Source: Ophthalmolycus amberensis
Lineage: Eukaryota > Chordata > Actinopteri > Perciformes > Zoarcidae
Direction: 5' to 3'
Assembly: GCA_024529925.1 (NCBI GenBank)
Contig: JAFEUB010000917.1
Location: 558,001 to 622,000, forward strand
DNA length: 64,000 bases
Positions within the stretch are counted from its first letter, which is position 1, and each line of letters starts with the position of its first letter. The notes under the pieces were generated by a model. The model did not search any database, was not told where the DNA came from, and saw only the letters and a list, made by a program, of their open reading frames with translations. Below, piece by piece: positions 59,901 to 64,000 of the stretch. The translations under genes and the position numbers were made by a program.

Positions 59901-61116
59901 AATAAAAGTTATTTCAAAGCCACTATACCTTTCTGCAGATATCAGCCAAAGCGACCGCCTGCAGCTGTTGGTTCGTCTAACAGCGATGAGGGAGATAAAA
60001 TGGCCTCTAAATTTCCCATAAACTAAAATTCAGTCTGGATGATTCCAATGGGGTTTGCAGTGCATTGAGCTCTCACGGCCACATCATTATACGGTATTTA
60101 AAGGTAATTTCTATCAGACAGGTTTGAACTAAAAGGAGTGATGATACCTTTTCACCACAGGAACTACTGTGTGAGGATCAGTTTGCCAGGTCAGTCACAT
60201 TTCACACTGCCAGAAAAAAACAACTCTGTTGTGCTGCAGAGAAACAGGGACTGAGAGACTGACTGAGAGATATAAATGAGAAAGAAGGAGCTTCCTGAGT
60301 GGTGCACATGACCAAGTTAAGACCTTTACACACTGGGGGCATGACACAGCGGAAAAAATCTAAATACTGGCCTGCGAAAATTTTGCATCCAAACTGTTTG
60401 GTTTGAATCGATTTACACAGAGAGAAGACCAGCTGGAAAAGCGTCTGACAGTCTTTTTTTCTTGAAGGGAAGAGGTCTCTGAACTTTAGTTCCCTTTAGT
60501 TAAAAGTTACGCAGTGAATACGTCTAGGACTTTTAATTGTTAAAAGTTACAACGGAAGAAGAGGTTCTGGTCTGCGCTGCCTTTGTCTTGGTTGAAAGTT
60601 GTAATAAAGCGGAACTCAGAATTTTGAATATGTCCGTTCCGCACAAGGTGATTGATTGGTTGGTTGATGTCTTTACTCGCAGTGCGAAAGCTCAGCAACA
60701 AAAATCGACCTTTTCCCCCCAAAACAAGACTTGATTTCGACGCATGATATTCACCTTCTGTTGGAAAGTACTTATGGAGAAAAACAGATTGAAAATATAT
60801 GTTGACGTGCAAATGAATCACATGAAAAAATGAAACGGGCCTTTATAGGTGCAGAATTTAAGTATCTTCTTTGTCTCCTCACCAGCACACCATGCACCCA
60901 GGCAAAAATGCTAACACCATTATTTTCTTTTAGGAAAACTTTTTGGAGTCTGTGTGGTGGCAATTTATCATATGGTTCTTTTAGTTATAACTTGTCTCAC
61001 TTAAACCTGCATATATCAGCCTAACCCTGTTCCCACGAAAAGGCTGGGAACCTGGCCTTGGTGGGTGAAGCGGCCGTCAGGGGGAGGGTGAAGGGAGAGG
61101 AGACGAGATAACGCGC
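56934..61116. other. Gene-free stretch
   Basis: No gene was recognised. Short A/T repeats such as (AAAT)n lie near 59890-59905. ORFs up to about 90 codons have no domain or splice support. Confidence 0.5.
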
Positions 61117-61439
61117 ATAACAGGACCTTTATTTTTTCCTCACTAATTACATGACAAACACTTACTGACAGTAAATGCACTTAAGAACATTAACTACAAC
61201 TACAAACGGAACAGTTACGCCACATAGGTTCAGAGTTACAGTTCTATGACTTACATCGTCAATGACTCGATCTGATTCGACCGCAACCGGAAGCGGAAAA
61301 ACAGTTCGCAACGTCAAATACAATTTCAGAATAAAAGCACCGTAACTTCATCGAAAGTCGAAATTTCGAGATAGTATCTCATAATTTCGACTTACTAAGT
61401 CGAAATTTCGAGATAACAGGACCTTTAGTTTTTCCTCAC
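61117..61439. repeat. Direct-repeat-bounded unit with CGAAATTTCG palindromes
   Basis: ATAACAGGACCTTTATTTTT (from 61117, 27 bases to 61143) recurs at 61413-61439 with one mismatch, 296 bases apart. Just before the second copy AGTCGAAATTTCGAGATA occurs at 61356-61373 and 61398-61415, with an inverted variant TCTCATAATTTCGACT between them. The AAGTCGAAATTTCGAGATAA motif is one I remember as a recurrent fish repeat. The flanking CAGTGGCGGAAACGGGCTTC also belongs to it. Confidence 0.7.
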
Positions 61440-62539
61440 AGTGGCGGAAACGGGCTTCCATAGAAAAAGCGCTCTATCCATTCAGCTGAATTTTGATTGA
61501 AGTGTTCATTAAATATGTTTTTAATACTTTAAGGAGTTCCATCGTGATTATTTCTCACAGAGGTTAAAAAGATTTTTTTTCCACCACAGTCTGCACAAAC
61601 ACTCTCTCTCTCTCTTGATGCGGTGACTATAACAAAAGGCAAGACTCACTAGGACCTCCGACTGCACAGTCTGCTGTGAGGACCCCCCCCCTCCCCCTCC
61701 CTCCTCCCTCCCTTCATGTGATCTGAAAGCATTTTTTGTTTATTCCTGAAACCACCTGCTGTTTGTCTCAATAGCTATGAAAGTTTCTCTTTAACCGACT
61801 GGTTCCATGACTTGTTGCGTAATGCTGGATCTTTATTCTCTAATTTATACCGTGACCCACTTTTACAGGCTGTGATTTGTATCACTTAAATATGGCAACA
61901 GCACCATGGCAGCCTGTGATTTATACCACATGAACATGTGACCACGCTCCCTCGTGAGACACTAACATCTGATCAGAAGTGTGGAGGCTAACAGATGTTT
62001 ATTTGAGTTGCGCGTGGGTGTGCTATTTGAAAATCCCACAGCAAAAATTACTTTTGTCGTGCTTGTGAATCATTTAAGGCATTTATTTTTATTTAAATAT
62101 CCCTAATGAGGCATATACAAATGCCAAGATAAATCTTCCTTGACAACACAACACAGCGTGTAACCGTCAAGAACATGCCTGTGAAAGATTCGGCCGCGGG
62201 AAAAGAAAGATTCACAGGTGTTTCATTTTTCAGGAATCATGTCAGGCTTGGAGTATGTATATTGCACGGGGCTGTGCCCGATAATACAATTCATATCTGA
62301 AGGAACACATTGTCAAATGATTAATACAGCAGAGTCACTTGTGATTTGTGCACATTATGAAAGATGGCGAGCGGATGGCACCACGCTAATCTTTCAAAAA
62401 GGGACATGAATAATGTGGAAGTAGATAGGGGACAAAAGATTCAGATTTAAGAGAGCACAACGCCGACTCAGCCTGCAAGTCAATCTTTGAGAGTGCACAG
62501 GCACGGACTCGTGAGCGCAGAATCAGATCTCGATTCACA
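61440..62539. other. Gene-free stretch
   Basis: Contains a pyrimidine-only tract at about 61683-61714. The piece 62210-62410 looks like conserved non-coding DNA. It also has an acceptor-like TTTCATTTTTCAG ending at 62232, followed by an open frame to 62409 with no recognisable product. Confidence 0.45.
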
Positions 62540-62793
62540 CAGGCGCTCCTTGGCGAACGTGGCTTACTGGGTAGAGAGGGTTGTCCGCCAACCGAAAGGT
62601 CACCGGTTCGATCCTCGGCTGCACCGTGTCCTGTGTCGAAGTGTCCCTGAGCAAGACACTGTACCCCTAACTGCTCCCCGGGTGCCTGTCATTGGCAGCC
62701 CACTGCTCCCTATATATACAGGGATGGGTCAAATGCAGAGAATACTTTCCCCACTGTGGGACTAATAAAGGAATGTTTCTTCTTCTTCTTCTT
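62540..62793 (+). mobile_element. tRNA-derived SINE, well preserved
   Basis: The tRNA-like head has an A box TGGCTTACTGGG (62560-62571) and a B box GGTTCGATCCTC (62605-62616), the internal RNA polymerase III promoter. The body reads GTGTCCCTGAGCAAGACACT, GGCAGCCCACTGCTCC, ATGGGTCAAATGCAGAGA and CACTGTGGGACTAATAAAGG. It ends with a (TTC)n tail at 62777-62793. This is a widespread teleost SINE architecture. A decayed relative lies on the minus strand at 4.10-4.29 kb. No clear target duplication was identified. Confidence 0.85.
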
Positions 62794-64000
62794 TCAACAC
62801 GTTCTCTCCCCCAACAACAAATATCTTGGTCAGTTGCCCTGCGCTCCAAACTATGACACTTACGGTCCCCCTCTAGCTTCAGCTTTGGACTGACAATACA
62901 GTTTCCACTCGTTACATGCAGTGTCTTTTCAAAATAAACTTCCAGTGTAGGTTTACTTCAAAACTACTTGGTTAGGTTTCGGGAAAAAATATCGTGGTTT
63001 TGGTTCAAATAAGTTTGTTATGTCAAATAAAGAAGCTTGTGACGTAACTGGTGTTAGTAAAGTAGGAAAGTTGCATGACAAAATGAAGTTAAATCAGCAT
63101 TGACTTGGTTTCACATGGGACACGTACAGTGATCTCCTGGGTGAAAGTTGTGTGTTTGTTTTGACTCGTCTAACCTCTCTTCTGTGCAGACTTTCTTGCT
63201 CTTCATAAGACATCAGTTGCTCTGGCCGTCAAATAATGTTTGGATTACATTGGAATTAGGTAAAAGCCTGGTGCGTCACATACAGGCGCTAAAGGTTGCC
63301 TCGGTATTAGACGCAGAGGGACACTGGCCGAGCGTTGTGTTTGACAAGTTGAGATTGAGAACAGGTTGCTGAGTCTGCTCTCTCTACTTTCTCCAGCTGC
63401 TTCAGCCTCTGAGCACTTCAGAGCACAAGAAGTCGGTGCATTTAAGGAGGATTTCAGGTATTGCGGGTGTGTGGATCTGCACTATAGATTGAAGTTTAGA
63501 CGGATTTAGTCGATGTGACTGACCCCCTTACCCCCTTATCGCTTATATCACCCTCATTAGAATGCAGCATTCAGCTCAGAAGTGGCAATACCACTTTCAT
63601 AAATGTTGGTCTTATAATGGTTCTAACATCCTCGCTATTAATTTGACTCTCACAATTAATCAGCCTTCATTTGAAGATAACAGACACCAAGTGCTGCTCC
63701 TCGTCTCCAAGGTCCAAGAAGACAGATTGTGATGTGTGTCAGATTGCTACTTTACATGATAAGTTGATTGAATGAGTCTCAAATTCTAAATACCTGGGGT
63801 TTGTTTCCTAGAAGACAATCTGACCTGACTATCAAACATCTTATCAAATGTCTCACACAAAAAAAACTCAGGGTAAAGTTAGGTTTCTGCTGAAGAAATA
63901 AATGCTGTTTTTCTTTCGCTGCACGGACAACATTAATTCAAGGGACCATCAGCAATTGATTATGGTGATATTTTATAGATGAATGCAAGTTCATCTTTGT
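62794..64000. other. Gene-free stretch to window end
   Basis: No gene was recognised. Two acceptor-like sites (CTAACCTCTCTTCTGTGCAG ending 63190; CTCTACTTTCTCCAG ending 63396) precede short open frames, but the downstream donors are weak and the peptides unknown. Confidence 0.45.

Noticed and set aside
62218..62409. Acceptor-like TTTTTCAG with open frame
   Set aside because: No donor or polyadenylation signal and an unrecognised peptide. The block looks like conserved non-coding DNA instead.
1..64000. CRISPR arrays, operons, prophage or bacterial defence systems
   Set aside because: No regularly spaced repeats, ribosome-binding sites or gene-dense strands. All features are those of vertebrate nuclear DNA.

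Overview
This window reads as nuclear DNA of a ray-finned fish, most likely a percomorph-type teleost. It has long (AC)n and (CT)n microsatellites and many 10-19 base poly-G or poly-C runs. It also has tRNA-derived SINEs, 3' ends of a Jockey-superfamily LINE, a hAT-type element, foldback elements and several interspersed repeats that I recognise from teleost genomes. No open reading frame carries a recognisable conserved protein domain apart from the LINE fragments. There is no bacterial or viral gene organisation. The window is best described as a gene desert or the inside of very long introns.

Layout. 1-5 kb is unique sequence with a hAT-like fragment and a minus-strand SINE. Around 5.2-5.6 kb is a CpG-dense patch holding a possible first coding exon on the plus strand. 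6-13 kb is unique DNA with microsatellites, then a common teleost repeat at 12.6-12.9 kb. 14.2-16.6 kb holds the best gene-like signal on the minus strand: a CpG-dense patch with a TATA-like box, a consensus splice donor, and two further donor-bounded candidate exons downstream, one only 21 nt long. 19.4-26.2 kb is repeat-rich: an LTR-like unit, a LINE 3' end nested in another repeat, a common repeat, and a TTAA-bounded element. 26-42 kb is mostly unique, with some stretches that look like conserved non-coding elements. 42.8-47.8 kb holds a foldback element and a 1.57-kb element with perfect 18-bp terminal inverted repeats. 50-57 kb holds a candidate 73-nt exon, the longest microsatellite, a tRNA-like SINE head, a 703-bp hAT-type element with an 8-bp target duplication, a palindromic element and a second LINE 3' end. 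61-63 kb holds a direct-repeat unit and a well-preserved SINE.

No set of genes can be shown to work together. The functional content, if any, would be cis-regulatory DNA and perhaps one or two transcription units whose exons lie mostly outside the window. The most checkable new observations are the intact transposon structures and the excess of full-consensus splice donors, several of which bound open reading frames. Family names of interspersed repeats are from memory, without a database search.
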